From contig JAAELL010000200.1 of NCBI GenBank assembly GCA_024226735.1, positions 1-32,046 of the forward strand: a DNA stretch of 32,046 nt, read 5' to 3'. Under the pieces are notes generated by a model. The model saw nothing but the letters and a program-made list of their open reading frames with translations, did not search any database and was not told where the DNA came from. Positions within the stretch are counted from its first letter, which is position 1. Each line of letters opens with the position of its first letter. This DNA is from a bacterium (GTDB taxonomy: Bacteria > Planctomycetota > UBA1135 > GCA-002686595). A program made the position numbers and the translations under genes. This document shows, in pieces, positions 31,950-32,046 of the stretch.

Positions 31950-32046
31950 CTCCTCTTCGGAGGTACCAACTCGCTCTGCGGAGCGTTTGACTGAAGGCTG
32001 GCGAGCCTTCCGGCCGCGCATCAGCCGCGAGTGCCCACACGACCGA
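31950..32046 (+). other. Probable host flank with stem-loops downstream of the tRNA end
   Basis: Three stems: CCTC-TTCG-GAGG (31952-31963, UUCG loop), CGCTC-TGCG-GAGCG followed by TTTG (31972-31988), and a 7-bp stem GAAGGCT-GGCG-AGCCTTC (31993-32010). The second fits a weak intrinsic terminator of the tRNA; none has a long T-run. Nothing else is seen. Confidence 0.45.

Noticed and set aside
31747..32040. Minus-strand 97-codon open frame
   Set aside because: Its centre, PRVGLEPTTLRLT, is the well-known translation of the antisense of a tRNA 3' end; it is an artefact across the tRNA-Asn fragment.
1..32046. Integrase, repressor, lysis genes, insertion sequences, CRISPR arrays, rRNA
   Set aside because: I looked for their motifs and repeats on both strands and found none; the integrase and lysis genes probably lie outside the window.

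Overview
The window is almost entirely a temperate tailed-phage genome (prophage or phage contig) with high GC and a contractile tail. The head and packaging genes are lambda-like: Nu1-type small terminase, gpA-type large terminase, gpW, lambda-type portal, gpFII-like joiner. The capsid is a prohead-protease/Mu-gpT-type fusion. The tail is Mu-like: sheath, tube, gp41-type chaperone, gp43 to gp48 baseplate. Apart from one plus-strand cargo gene, every gene I can support is on the minus strand, so the phage reads right to left. Many neighbouring genes overlap by a few bases (ATGA, GTGA), which points to long translationally coupled operons.

Layout from right to left. At 31905-31949 lies the 3' part of a tRNA-Asn gene (anticodon loop to CCA) without its 5' half, as left at the distal attachment site of an element integrated in a tRNA. 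The 97 bases to its right are probably host flank. From 31750 to 27172 come small early genes (a secreted protein, a one-pass membrane protein, a zinc-ribbon protein), then a probable replication block: a possible DUF2303-like protein, a DUF1376 replication protein, a G39P-like helicase-loader candidate and an HNH nuclease. Inside the DUF1376 gene are seven tandem repeats of about 11 bp beside a five-run G-quadruplex motif, a candidate replication origin. From 27162 to 25326 lies a small block with a coiled-coil protein, a DUF5678-like small protein, a retropepsin-like aspartic protease and a displaced minor tail protein Z-like gene. A two-pass membrane protein on the plus strand (24229-25221) with its own candidate promoter interrupts the order. 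Then come terminase, gpW, portal, protease/capsid, DUF2190, gpFII-like, tail terminator candidate, two DUF2635-like proteins, sheath, tube, the frameshifted chaperone pair, tape measure and baseplate (24068-7015).

The left 7 kb holds the receptor-binding and glycan cassette: a tail fibre with carbohydrate-binding-like repeats, an alpha/beta hydrolase (esterase), a 905-residue protein of unknown function, and a second fibre cut by the left edge.

No integrase, repressor, endolysin or holin is recognisable; they presumably lie beyond the left edge. The host cannot be named from this sequence. High GC fits many phyla; the style of the secreted protein at 31247-31750 and of the 905-residue protein reminds me of Planctomycetota, but that is a weak inference.
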